Below the pieces are notes generated by a model. The model was given only the letters and a program-made list of their open reading frames with translations, did no database searches and was not told the DNA's origin. From Sphaerisporangium corydalis (GTDB taxonomy: Bacteria; Actinomycetota; Actinomycetes; Streptosporangiales; Streptosporangiaceae): 64,000 bases of DNA. The stretch lies in NCBI RefSeq assembly GCF_025506355.1, contig NZ_JANZYP010000036.1, positions 1 to 64,000 on the forward strand. Reading direction: 5' to 3'. Below, piece after piece: positions 49,748-57,816 of this stretch. The number at the start of each line of letters is the position of its first letter. Positions within the stretch are counted from its first letter, which is position 1. Position numbers and translations under genes: made by a program.

Positions 49748-50626
49748 ATGACGTACACATCCGACCAGGCCATCGCCGGGCTGACCCTCGACCCGCTGGG
49801 CCCGGCCTTCGGGGCCGAGGTCGTCGGCCTGGACCTGGCGACCGCGACCGACGCCGAGCTGGCCGCCGTCCGGGCCGCGCTCGTGGACCGCAAGGTGCTG
49901 TTCTTCCGCGGCCAGGGCCTGGACGACGACGGCCAGGTGGCGCTCGGGCGGCGGCTCGGCGAGCTCACCGTGTCCCACCCCGTCGTCGGGGGCGTGGACG
50001 AGGCGCACCCGGAGATCTACGCGATCGACAGCGCCGACAACGGGTTCGCCGACGTGTGGCACACCGACGTCACGTTCATGCCGCGCCCGCCCATGGGCTC
50101 GATCCTGCGGGCGGTGAACCTGCCGGCGTCGGGCGGCGACACGAACTGGGCCGACAGCCAGCTCGCCTATGACTCCCTGTCGGAGCCGGTGCGCGACCTG
50201 GTGGACCGGCTGACCGCCATGCACGACGGCACCCGTGAGTTCGGCTACTACCTGGCCCAGCGCCGGGGCGGGAAGGGCAACGTGTGGGAGGGCGAGACCG
50301 TCACCCGGCTCGACCCGGTGGAGCATCCGGTGATCCGCGTCCACCCCGAGACCGGCCGCAAGGGCATCTTCGTCAACCCGGGCTTCACCTCGCACATCGT
50401 CGGGGTCTCCGACGCCGAGAGCCGCGCCATCCTGGACCTGCTGTACGCGCACCTGACCAAGCCCGAGCACATCATCCGCCACCGGTGGCGGGCCGGCGAC
50501 GTCGCGATGTGGGACAACCGCAGCACCGCCCACTACGCCAACCGCGACTACGGCTCCACCCACCGGGTGATGCACCGCATCACGCTGCGCGGCGACGTGC
50601 CCGCGGGTCCCGCGCGCGGGCGGTGA
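49748..50626 (+). CDS. TauD-like 2-oxoglutarate-dependent dioxygenase
   Basis: Fe(II)/2-oxoglutarate oxygenase, 292 aa. Iron ligands are H105 and D107 (WHTDVTF) and H262 (TAHYAN); R273 (THRVMHR) should hold the 2-oxoglutarate carboxylate. TauD converts taurine to sulfite and aminoacetaldehyde to supply sulfur. ATG 49748 has GGAGG 6-7 nt upstream. A 131-bp gap after the ATPase gene holds Pro/Arg-coding-like GC-rich sequence with two short CGTCC-type repeats, so this gene may have its own leader but is probably read with the importer. Confidence 0.92.
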   Translation: MTYTSDQAIAGLTLDPLGPAFGAEVVGLDLATATDAELAAVRAALVDRKVLFFRGQGLDDDGQVALGRRLGELTVSHPVVGGVDEAHPEIYAIDSADNGFADVWHTDVTFMPRPPMGSILRAVNLPASGGDTNWADSQLAYDSLSEPVRDLVDRLTAMHDGTREFGYYLAQRRGGKGNVWEGETVTRLDPVEHPVIRVHPETGRKGIFVNPGFTSHIVGVSDAESRAILDLLYAHLTKPEHIIRHRWRAGDVAMWDNRSTAHYANRDYGSTHRVMHRITLRGDVPAGPARGR

Positions 50627-50656
50627 CCAGCGGATCTACAATGTAAAGGGCCCGGG

Positions 50657-52810
50657 TCAGGCGTCTTCCCACAGCACCTGGCGGGGGGCCCGGGGAAGGT
50701 CGACGGCGCCGCTGCGGTCGGCAAGCGTGACCGCCTTGAGCAGCAGGGGGTGGCCGTCGCCGAGCGCCGGGCGGCCGTGGGAGACGGGCTCGCGGTCGAG
50801 CAGCGGGGCCAGCAGGCCGTCCAGCCCGTCGAACCGCCCGGACTCGAACCGGCGGGCGGCCTGGTCGTAGCGCGACTCCAGGAGCAGCGGGTGCAGGGGG
50901 TCCAGCCCGAGCGCCGTCAGCTCGGCCAGCGCGGCGCGGTGGCGCTCGGCGGCCTTGGCGTCGCCGCGCGCGTCCTCGCAGCGGGCCGCCAGCAGCAGCG
51001 TGCGCGCCCGTCCCGGCGGGTCGCCCGGGTCGGTCTCGTCGGCGCGGACCCTCTTCAGGGTGGCGGCGGCAGCGGCCGGATCGTCGTTCCAGAGCTGGAC
51101 CTCCGCCAGGGCGCGCCGCACCGACAGGACGAGCCCGTCCTCCGGCGCCGCCGCCAGGAGGTCGGCCAGCTCCTCCAGCGCGCCGAGCGCCGTGCCGGTG
51201 TCGTCGCCGAGGGCCATCGCCGTGGCGTGCGCCGTCCTGGCCTCGGCCCACAGCCGGAACGACACGTGCGCGGCGAACCAGTCGTCCAGGACCGGTGCCC
51301 GCTCCAGCAGCCGAAGGACGGCGCTCGGGTCGCGCAGCGCCAGCTCCGCGCGCGCCAGCAGCACCGTGTCGTGGTTGGGCCAGTACGCGGTGGGCTGGAG
51401 CAGGTCGGCGCGCTGCCGCCCGGCCTCCTGGATCAGGTGGCGCGCCTCGATCGGCTGCCCGGCCTCCAGCAGCGCCTCGCCGAGGGACACCCGCGCGGCG
51501 ACCACGTTGATGTCGCCGGGGTCGCCCAGGCGGGCCTGCCGGTCGGCGGCCACGGCCGAGGCCCGCACCAGGCCGTCGGCGACGCGGCCGGCGCGGGAGG
51601 CCGCGCGGGCGGCGGCCTGGGCGGTCAGGGTGTAGCGCCGCCACTCGGGCGGCACCCCGCTCGCGCCCGCTGCGGCCTCCTCGCGCGCCGAGCGGGCCCG
51701 TTCGATCAGCCGCGAGCCCTCGACCGGGCGGCCGGCCTCGACCAGCACCTCGCCGAGGTTGTGCCGCGCGCGGGCCTCGTAGGAGGCGGCGACCTCGGCG
51801 TCCCGCACGCCGCCGGCGATCTCCAGTGAGGCCTCGAAGCCGGCCCTGGCGGCGTCCAGGTCGCCGTACCTCAGCAGGGCCAGGCCCCGCCGGCTCTCCA
51901 CGTCGCACCGGGAGCGCAGGCCGGCCTCGGAGGAGGGGGCGCCGTCCAGGGAGAGCAGGCGCGACAGCTCCGCCGCCTCCCTGGCCGCCCGTTCCAGCAG
52001 GACACCGGTGTCGAGGAGGGACCTCAGCACGTTGGCCTGGGCGTCGGCCTCGGCCCGCGCGTCAGGGCCGCCGCGCCGCGCCACGTCACGGGCCCGCTCG
52101 GCCACGTCCAGGTCGTTGATCCACGTGCCGGCCAGCGGGATGAGGTGCCGTTCGTACCAGTGTGCGCCCAGGGCCGCCGCCTGGCGGTCCACCGGCCCGT
52201 CCAGGTCGTCGGTCAGCGCGTCGAACGCCAGGTCGGACAGCTTCTCCGCGCAGGCCCGCGCCCAGCCGGGCGGCGGGAGGCAGACGGCGCCCGCGGCGGC
52301 CGCGATCACCGGCGTGAGGTGGTCGGCGTAGGCGACCACGCGGCCCGCCCAGCCCGCCGAGGCGACCCGTCCCATGGCGGTGTCCGGCCAGCTCGGCGGT
52401 CCCTGGGGGGTGGACGGGCGTTTCTCCGACGTCGCGATGTCCCCGATGCCGAGCTGGACCTGCTGGGTGAGGAACGCCTCGGCCCGGTGGAAGCGGGCCA
52501 CGACGAGCAGCGCCTGGGTGAGCAGGTCACGCGCCTCCACGAGGCTTCCCGGGGTCCGCGGCCGGGGCGGCGGGCCGTTCCGCTCGGCGAATCGGAGGAA
52601 GGCGTGGTGGAGCGCGAGGGCGACGAGCACCCTGCGGCTCTTGACCTCGTTGTAGAGCCAGACCGCGCTGCGCCGGCCGCTCTGCCCCTCCCGGGAGAGC
52701 CGTACGGCGGCGGCGACGGTCTCGGCCCTGACGAGGTGGTAGTCGGTGTGGCGGAGGACCTCTGCCGCGGCCTCTCCGATCGCCGAGAGCCGTCTATCCT
52801 GCGCCGACAC
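50657..52810 (-). CDS. Large TPR-type protein with TetR-like N-terminus (paralogue 1)
   Basis: Unrecognised 717-aa protein. The first 70 residues (RLSAIGEAAAEVLRHTDYHL, RAETVAAAVRL, AVWLYNEVKSRRVLVALALHHAF) follow the helix pattern of a TetR DNA-binding domain, with an insertion before the recognition region. The rest is a long array of TPR-like helical pairs (RAEADAQANVLRSLLDTG, ARHNLGEVLVEAGRP). GTG 52810 has GAGGAGG 8 nt upstream and aligns with the paralogue's start; ATG 52828 lies inside the ribosome site. A second copy is at 58358-60754, sharing SAVWLYNEVKSRRVLVAL, RAE.FL.QV..GIGDI.TSEK and GRVASA.WAGR. A regulator with a helical sensor body is inferred. Confidence 0.75.
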   Translation of the reverse strand: MSAQDRRLSAIGEAAAEVLRHTDYHLVRAETVAAAVRLSREGQSGRRSAVWLYNEVKSRRVLVALALHHAFLRFAERNGPPPRPRTPGSLVEARDLLTQALLVVARFHRAEAFLTQQVQLGIGDIATSEKRPSTPQGPPSWPDTAMGRVASAGWAGRVVAYADHLTPVIAAAAGAVCLPPPGWARACAEKLSDLAFDALTDDLDGPVDRQAAALGAHWYERHLIPLAGTWINDLDVAERARDVARRGGPDARAEADAQANVLRSLLDTGVLLERAAREAAELSRLLSLDGAPSSEAGLRSRCDVESRRGLALLRYGDLDAARAGFEASLEIAGGVRDAEVAASYEARARHNLGEVLVEAGRPVEGSRLIERARSAREEAAAGASGVPPEWRRYTLTAQAAARAASRAGRVADGLVRASAVAADRQARLGDPGDINVVAARVSLGEALLEAGQPIEARHLIQEAGRQRADLLQPTAYWPNHDTVLLARAELALRDPSAVLRLLERAPVLDDWFAAHVSFRLWAEARTAHATAMALGDDTGTALGALEELADLLAAAPEDGLVLSVRRALAEVQLWNDDPAAAAATLKRVRADETDPGDPPGRARTLLLAARCEDARGDAKAAERHRAALAELTALGLDPLHPLLLESRYDQAARRFESGRFDGLDGLLAPLLDREPVSHGRPALGDGHPLLLKAVTLADRSGAVDLPRAPRQVLWEDA

Positions 52811-52834
52811 CCGTGAGACCTCCTCCATCAGTGC

Positions 52835-52847
52835 TGCGTTTCACGCA
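52835..52847. promoter_or_regulatory. Short dyad upstream of TPR paralogue 1
   Basis: TGCGT-TTC-ACGCA (52835-52847), perfect 5-bp arms, lies 25 bp before the start of the minus-strand gene in an AT-richer 229-bp gap. It could be an autoregulatory operator for the TetR-like N-terminus. No downstream copy was identified by eye near the second paralogue. Confidence 0.25.
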
Positions 52848-53039
52848 TGCGGGGGGATATCAACGGCAAAGCCACATTGATCTCCAAAGCATATATCTCG
52901 GGCAGGTGGCGGCCTTCGTCGGCCCGTTACGCGATGGCGGCCGTTCACGTGGGGGAGAACAGGGCGTCACCTTTCACAGTGCCCGGAAAGCGACCGGAGC
53001 GCGACCGGGAATCGCCCGGACGAATAGGTAAAAATACCG

Positions 53040-54167
53040 TTAACCGGATATTCCACCACTGGATTGTCGCCCATCGGGCGGCGGCGCGCCCAGGCCGCCG
53101 AGGGCCGCGACGGCGGCCGTCGCCCCCCGCTCACCGCGCGTGATCAGATGCACCTCCCACCCGTCCGGCTCGCCCATCTCCAGCTCCAGGGCCGGCCACA
53201 GGTAGGCGAAACTGGTCTCCGGCGCCAGGCCGCCGCGCCCTGCCCCGAACAGCGGCAGGCACAGCGAACCCAGCCTCGGCTCGTACAGGTCCCGCTCCGC
53301 GCGGGCCAGCGCGAACACCCCGTGCACCGCCCGCAGGACCCCCGCCGGCTCCACCGCGTACCCGTCGGTGTGCGGCCGGGGGATCGCGGTCGCCGCGTGG
53401 TACACCCGCCGGACGCCCTGCCGGGCCAGCTCACCCGGCGAGGTGGGCACGACCGTCCCCGGGGCCACCGCCATCCCCTCGCGGCCGTGGGCGCGCAGCC
53501 ACTCGCGCAGCTCCCGCTGCAGGACGTCGTCCACCACCTCGCCCAGGTCGTTGCGCCGCGCGGCGACGTTGCGCAGGGTCGCCGACAGCGACGACTTGAA
53601 GGTCTTGGCCATCTCCAGGTAGACGTTCTCCGACGAGACCACGATGTCGATGTCCCGCAGGGTCTCCACGGGCGCCCGGTGCAGCGTGATCACCAGTTCC
53701 CCGCGCCGGGTGGGCACCGCGACCCGGCGGGCCGTGCCCACGGCGGGGACGTCGCGGACGGCGGGCACCCCGCCGGCCTCCTGGCACAGTTGCAGCACCT
53801 TCTCGGCGACATGGTTCAGCAGCACCCGCTCGTGCTGCTTGCGGAAACGCTCAACGCTCACGCCGTACACCTCGGCCGCGCGCCTGCGGCGGTCCTGCGC
53901 GGGCCAGTCGCGGGTGCCGGGCGCGATGCCCAGCGTGTAGGCGGTGGCGTCGGCGAGCGTCCCCTCGCCGAGCCCGGCGAGCACCCGTTCCAGTAGCGTC
54001 GTGATCGACGACGGGAGCAGCCCCTCGCCGGCGGGAAGACCCACGGCCAGCGTCGCGGCGGTCAGCGCCGGAAGCGGCGCCTGCCCCACACGCAACAACC
54101 CCCGCTCCCGCACCAGCCGCAACTCGGCCACCAACTCGGCATGACGCGGTCCCGAGGGTTCCGGCAT
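53040..54167 (-). CDS. Macro-domain-like protein with N-terminal helical domain
   Basis: 375 aa. The N-terminal half is helical (VGLPAGEGLLPSSITTLLER; RRRRAAEVYGVSVERFRKQHE), of a kind seen at the head of actinobacterial signalling proteins. The C-terminal half resembles a macro domain: DIDIVVSSENVYLEMAKTFK (the VN-A/SN loop), GVRRVYHAATAIP, and LPLFGAGRGGL (the phosphate-binding G-x-G loop), LWPALE. Macro domains bind or hydrolyse ADP-ribose-type ligands. The ATG at 54167 has no clear ribosome site, so the start is unsure. It is on the same strand as TPR paralogue 1, about 230 bp upstream of it. Confidence 0.72.
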   Translation of the reverse strand: MPEPSGPRHAELVAELRLVRERGLLRVGQAPLPALTAATLAVGLPAGEGLLPSSITTLLERVLAGLGEGTLADATAYTLGIAPGTRDWPAQDRRRRAAEVYGVSVERFRKQHERVLLNHVAEKVLQLCQEAGGVPAVRDVPAVGTARRVAVPTRRGELVITLHRAPVETLRDIDIVVSSENVYLEMAKTFKSSLSATLRNVAARRNDLGEVVDDVLQRELREWLRAHGREGMAVAPGTVVPTSPGELARQGVRRVYHAATAIPRPHTDGYAVEPAGVLRAVHGVFALARAERDLYEPRLGSLCLPLFGAGRGGLAPETSFAYLWPALELEMGEPDGWEVHLITRGERGATAAVAALGGLGAPPPDGRQSSGGISG

Positions 54168-54666
54168 GCGGCCATCGTCGCACCCCCCTCGGCCCCCCGG
54201 ACAGCGCTACCCCGGTCAGACCACCTTCCCGATCCCCACCACGACCCCCGACCTCCCAAAAACGGCCACCACCGGACGCCGCTCCTCGATTTCTGGTCGC
54301 CTTCCTTGACGGCGCGGGGGACGCGGCCGAGTTTTCGCGCGTACATGCGGGGGGGGGAGTCGGTGTTGTCTCCACGTATGGGGCGGGTCGGCCCGGAGGC
54401 GGTCGCGCTCCGGACGGCGGTCACAGAGTCCGGCGGCCGTCCTGGACGGCGGTCCGGCTTGGCGGTGACTGGAGGCGGTCGCGGTCCGGATGGCGGTCCT
54501 CGGAGTCCGGCCGCCGTCCTTGGCAGCGGTCCGGAACATCGGTCGACGGGAGGTGGTCGGGCTCCGGATGGCGACCTGTGGGCGCCCTGGTGGCGACCGG
54601 GTCGCGGAGTTGGCTGGTGGACGGGCCGGACCGCCACACGGCCCCACCCGGACACAGGGAGCAGCC
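54168..54666. other. 500-bp gap with degenerate 76-78-bp direct repeats
   Basis: No gene is seen here. Three imperfect direct repeats begin GGAGGCGGTCGCGCTCCGG at 54395, GGAGGCGGTCGCGGTCCGG at 54471 and GGAGGTGGTCGGGCTCCGG at 54549. A stray unit related to the 27-bp array downstream (GGGAGTCGGTGTTGTCTCCACGT) is at about 54354-54376. The gap carries the promoters of the divergent macro-domain and TauD/TfdA-like genes, which I could not locate. Confidence 0.65.
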
Positions 54667-55380
54667 ATGCCGCGAGCCGATGTCGAAAGGGCCAAGGACG
54701 AACTGGGCCGGCAGGGATGGACGGTACTGAGAAAGGCCGCGTTCCTCGCACACGGGCGCCCCGACCCGGCAGCGGTCCTACGGACCGTCGCATGCTTCGG
54801 CAGGCCGTCCGACCGTGACGGCGGCTGCCAGATCTGGCCGGTCGCCCCGCGCACCACCCGTGCCGAGGCGACCTTCTCGGTGCGGACCGGCGACGCGGGC
54901 TTCCACACCGACGCCCAGTACCACCGCCGCCCCGAGGACGTGGTCTGCCTGTTCGTCGTGCGGCCGGCCGCCGAGGGGGGCGACACCCTGCTGCTCACCG
55001 CCAGGGACGCAGTCGCCGCGCTCGCCCGCGAGCCGATGGCCCGGCCCGTGCTGGACAGCCTCTCCCGGCCGATCTGGTCGTGGACCCCGCCCGAGGTGTT
55101 CTCCGGCCCCGGCGAGGCCGCCCGGCAGGCGCCGGTTCCCGTCCTGCCCGGGGACGGCACGATGCGCTGGCGCCGGGACAACCTCGCACGCCTGTGCCCG
55201 CCCCAGGCGCGCGCCGCCGCCGTCCTGGAATCCAGCCTGCGGCGCGCCCCCGCGGTCCGGATCCGGCAGCGGCCCGGCGACGTCATCGTCATCGACAACC
55301 ACCGCACCCTGCACGCCCGCTCCACCTTCACCGACCTGCGACGCCACCTCCTCCGCGTCCGCCTATGGACGGACTCATGA
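54667..55380 (+). CDS. TauD/TfdA-family dioxygenase-like protein
   Basis: Compact Fe(II)/2-oxoglutarate oxygenase, 237 aa, shorter than TauD. Iron ligands are H80 and D82 (GFHTDAQY) and H216 (TLHARSTF); an arginine in RHLLRVRLW should bind 2-oxoglutarate. The core GGDTLLLTARDAV and RQRPGDVIVIDNHRTLHAR matches the arginine/clavaminate-synthase-like branch, so hydroxylation of an amino acid or peptide side chain is plausible. ATG 54667 has AGGGAG 5 nt upstream. It is flanked on both sides by tandem repeats and followed by the HExxH protein, on the same strand. Confidence 0.82.
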   Translation: MPRADVERAKDELGRQGWTVLRKAAFLAHGRPDPAAVLRTVACFGRPSDRDGGCQIWPVAPRTTRAEATFSVRTGDAGFHTDAQYHRRPEDVVCLFVVRPAAEGGDTLLLTARDAVAALAREPMARPVLDSLSRPIWSWTPPEVFSGPGEAARQAPVPVLPGDGTMRWRRDNLARLCPPQARAAAVLESSLRRAPAVRIRQRPGDVIVIDNHRTLHARSTFTDLRRHLLRVRLWTDS

Positions 55381-55429
55381 GCCTCCGCGTACGCGGGCGG
55401 GGGACGCTGCCGATCCTTCGCGCGTGCGT

Positions 55430-55591
55430 GTGGAGGGAGCCGGTGTGCCACCGCGTGTGGAGGGAGCCGGTGTGTCTCCGCGTGTGGGGGGAGTGGGTGT
55501 GTCTCCGCGTGTGGGGGGAGCGGGTGTGCCACCGCATGTGGGGGACGCCGGTGTGTCTCCACGTGTGCGGGACGCCGGTGGTGCTCCGCGT
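55430..55591 (+). repeat. Six 27-bp tandem repeats, each with SD-like GGAGGGAG and in-frame GTG
   Basis: Units start at 55430, 55457, 55484, 55511, 55538 and 55565. Consensus: GTGGAGGGAGCCGGTGTG followed by a CACCGCGT- or TCTCCGCGT-type end. Early units hold a Shine-Dalgarno-like GGAGGGAG placed about 5 nt before a GTG in the same frame as the HExxH gene that follows; later units drift. If translated, each unit adds nine residues (V-E-G-A-G-V-x-P-R). Confidence 0.9.
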
Positions 55592-55609
55592 GGGCGTGCG
55601 GAGGGAGTC

Positions 55610-57049
55610 GTGAGCCGGCGGTGGGCGGTGGACGCGGCCGAGGCGGCCTCGGTGGTCCCCGCGACGGGGGACGAGGCCGCTTGGTGGCGGGTTCGCGGGT
55701 GGGCCGAGGTCGCACTCGGCTGCGTCCACCTCGGCTCGGCCGAGGCGTTCGATGGCCTGGACGAGGTCGTACTGGCGGCGAGGGTGCGCTACGCCGGCCC
55801 CCACGCCGCCCGCCTCCGTGCCCTGCGTGCACTGTGCGGCCCCGTGCCACCCGACTACCCGCACACCGGTCCCGTGCTGCCCGGCTACCCGCATGCTAGC
55901 TCGGTACCGCCCGGCTACCCGCACACCGCCTCGATGCCGCCCGGCTACCCGCATGCCGGTCCCGTGCCGTCCGGCTACCCGGACGCTGGGCCCGCCGGCC
56001 GGGTGCCGGTGCCGTCTCCGGTGACATGGGACCTGTGCCGGGCGCTCGGCGCGTTCTGCGACGCGGTGGCCGAGGCGTGCCCCGGCGAGCCCTCCCGCGA
56101 GGGCTCGCCCGCCCCGGCGGAGGAGGACCTCCACTGGGGCGAACGCCACCGCCCCTCACCCCGGGGGTCCTACACGGTCGCCCGTCTGGACCGCTGCACG
56201 GGCCTGGCAGGACGAACCTGGATGCGTCTCCCACCCCTCCCACCCGCTCACCCACCTGCGGTCCGGCCTCGCCCACCCGCTAACGCGCCCACGGTTTTGC
56301 CCTGCGCATCCGTTCACCCGCCCGCTCACCCGCTCGCGGTCCCGTCCCGCCCACCCGCTCACCCACTCGCGGTGCCGTCGATTCCGGTCGTGGACTCCGA
56401 GAGCCCGCATGTACACACGCTCGTGAGCCGAACCGTGGACCCGCCGGCGGGCGTGCATTCGGTGCCGCTGAGGGGGTTGTCGGCGGACGTGCTGCTGGAG
56501 GTGCCGCGTGTGGCGGCGCCGTCGCAGGAGCGTGTGTGGCGGGGGATCCACGAGGGCGCCCACCTCGACCACCTGGCGGTCACGACGGCGCCCATCGAGT
56601 TCGGCGAGGGGCTGCTGGCGGCCGAGTCGTACGCGATGGCGGTGGAGATCCTCGCGACGGTGACGTGCTTGCTGGAGGGAGACCTGGCCGAGGCGCGGTG
56701 GCTGCGCGCGGGGCTGGTCGAGCGCATCGGGCGCATCCCGGGGTACGCCGGGTGGCTGCGCGGCGCGGGGGAGGTCCCGGCGGCGCTCCGGGAGGCCGGG
56801 ACGTGGCGGCGGACCGACTTCGCCGCCCTGCCGCGCCTCGCCGAGACCTACGTGCGGGGTCCGCTGGCCCTGCTGGCGGGGTACGACCCCGGGCCGCTGG
56901 TCCCCGCGTCCCTGACCGGGCCGCTCCTGGCCCGGTGGTCCGACGCCTGCGCCGCCTTCCCGCCCGCCCAGCGCCTGACCGCCGAGGCCGCCTCCCGGCA
57001 ACCGGCGCACGACGGAGGGCTGGCCTACGCGGGGGAGGGCCACGGATAG
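55610..57049 (+). CDS. HExxH-motif protein with Pro-rich repeat linkers
   Basis: 479 aa, no family I can name. The N-terminal part (about 1-78) is helical and Ala-rich. Residues 79-128 are five copies of a VPPGYPHTGP-like decapeptide. After a short ordered patch a second Pro/His/Ala-rich stretch follows (about 205-258, PPAHPLAVPS-like). The C-terminal domain has HEGAH (H314-H318) and GEGLLAAESYAMAVE some 27 residues later, which together suit a zinc gluzincin-like peptidase or an aKG-HExxH-type peptide hydroxylase. No signal peptide. GTG 55610 follows GAGGGAG by only 2 nt, and the frame stays open upstream through the 27-bp array, so starts within the array are possible. Confidence 0.65.
   Translation: MSRRWAVDAAEAASVVPATGDEAAWWRVRGWAEVALGCVHLGSAEAFDGLDEVVLAARVRYAGPHAARLRALRALCGPVPPDYPHTGPVLPGYPHASSVPPGYPHTASMPPGYPHAGPVPSGYPDAGPAGRVPVPSPVTWDLCRALGAFCDAVAEACPGEPSREGSPAPAEEDLHWGERHRPSPRGSYTVARLDRCTGLAGRTWMRLPPLPPAHPPAVRPRPPANAPTVLPCASVHPPAHPLAVPSRPPAHPLAVPSIPVVDSESPHVHTLVSRTVDPPAGVHSVPLRGLSADVLLEVPRVAAPSQERVWRGIHEGAHLDHLAVTTAPIEFGEGLLAAESYAMAVEILATVTCLLEGDLAEARWLRAGLVERIGRIPGYAGWLRGAGEVPAALREAGTWRRTDFAALPRLAETYVRGPLALLAGYDPGPLVPASLTGPLLARWSDACAAFPPAQRLTAEAASRQPAHDGGLAYAGEGHG
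55844..55993 (+). repeat. Five 30-bp coding repeats (decapeptide VPPGYPHxGP)
   Basis: Units start at 55844, 55874, 55904, 55934 and 55964, all in frame within the HExxH gene, encoding V/M-P-P-G-Y-P-H-T/A-x-x. They form an extended Pro/Tyr/His linker. Copy number could change without a frameshift. Confidence 0.92.
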
Positions 57050-57128
57050 TCGAGCCCCTTCCGCACCCCTCCACTGACGGCCCGCGCACGAGGGAGGGCC
57101 GGCTGATCAGCCTGGGCGGGCCCAAGGA

Positions 57129-57331
57129 GACGAACCCCGACGGTGTGCGCTCTTCTGAGCAGTGAGGAACCCCTGGGGGTGTGCGCCCTTCTGAGCAGTG
57201 ACGAACCCGGGGGTGTTCGCTCTTCTGGGCGAGGAACCCCTCGGTGGTCGCTCTTCTGAGTAGTGACGAACCCGGGGGGTCTTCACTTTTCTGGGCGGTG
57301 ACGAACCCCGGTGGTGTCATATCTTCTGGTT
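57129..57331. repeat. Six 31-36-bp tandem repeats at the convergent junction
   Basis: Copies start at 57129, 57164, 57200, 57231, 57265 and 57300. Consensus: GACGAACCCCGGGGGTG followed by TGCGCTCTTCTGAGCAGT. The last copy runs into the stop codon of the YCII gene (57317-57319) and its final codons, suggesting that the array arose by repeated duplication of that gene end. Several units can form GAACCC/GGGTTC-type hairpins, which could act as serial terminators. Confidence 0.85.
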
Positions 57332-57712
57332 GGGGAGGTTCATGATCGGGCGGACTTCCACTGTGGCGAAGTGTGCGTCGGGGATGCGGGACGCGATTTC
57401 GTTCGCTCGTTCGGGGGTTTCGCAGTCGACCACGAGGTAGCCCGCCATCTGCTCCTTGGACTCGACGAAGGGGCCGTCGGTGGTGGCCGGGACGCCGTCG
57501 TGTACTTGCACGCTCCGGGTGTTCACCGGGTCGGCCAGTGCCTCGACGGTGATCAGCTCACCGGATTCGGTGATCTCCCGGTGCAGCGCCTCGGAGCGCC
57601 TGGCCAGTTCGGCGCGCTCCTCCTCCGGCATCGCCAGGAACCGCGGATCGCGCAGGAACAGCGGATGCTCCCAGCTCACCGGGTTGCTGTAGATCAAGAG
57701 CAGATACTTCAT
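57317..57712 (-). CDS. YCII-related (DGPF-domain) protein
   Basis: Small cytosolic protein of the YciI/DGPF fold, 131 aa: MKYLLLIYSNP opening, then TTDGPFVESKEQMAGYLVVDC, then RIPDAHFATVEVRPI. ATG 57712 has GGGGGG 5 nt upstream; the frame extends to 57736 without a ribosome site. Members often sit beside an ECF sigma factor gene, but none is here. Function in the family is unproven; some bind or process small oxidised compounds. Its last codons lie inside the sixth repeat of the array at 57129-57331. Confidence 0.9.
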   Translation of the reverse strand: MKYLLLIYSNPVSWEHPLFLRDPRFLAMPEEERAELARRSEALHREITESGELITVEALADPVNTRSVQVHDGVPATTDGPFVESKEQMAGYLVVDCETPERANEIASRIPDAHFATVEVRPIMNLPNQKI

Positions 57713-57816
57713 CTCGACCCCCCTTCCGAGCACCATACCCAGGCCGCCGCGAACCGCCCGACCGGCAGCGCACGTCTCCCACCAGCCCGTCGGGTGGGCG
57801 AGGCGATGGGTGCTGG

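Noticed and set aside
54216-55850. 544-aa minus-strand frame across the repeat region
   Set aside because: It is antisense to the TauD/TfdA-like gene, which has clear iron-ligand motifs; its HTHRLPPHA-like repeats simply mirror the DNA repeats.
57129-57331. CRISPR array
   Set aside because: The units are contiguous with no unique spacers of constant length, vary in length, and no cas gene is present.
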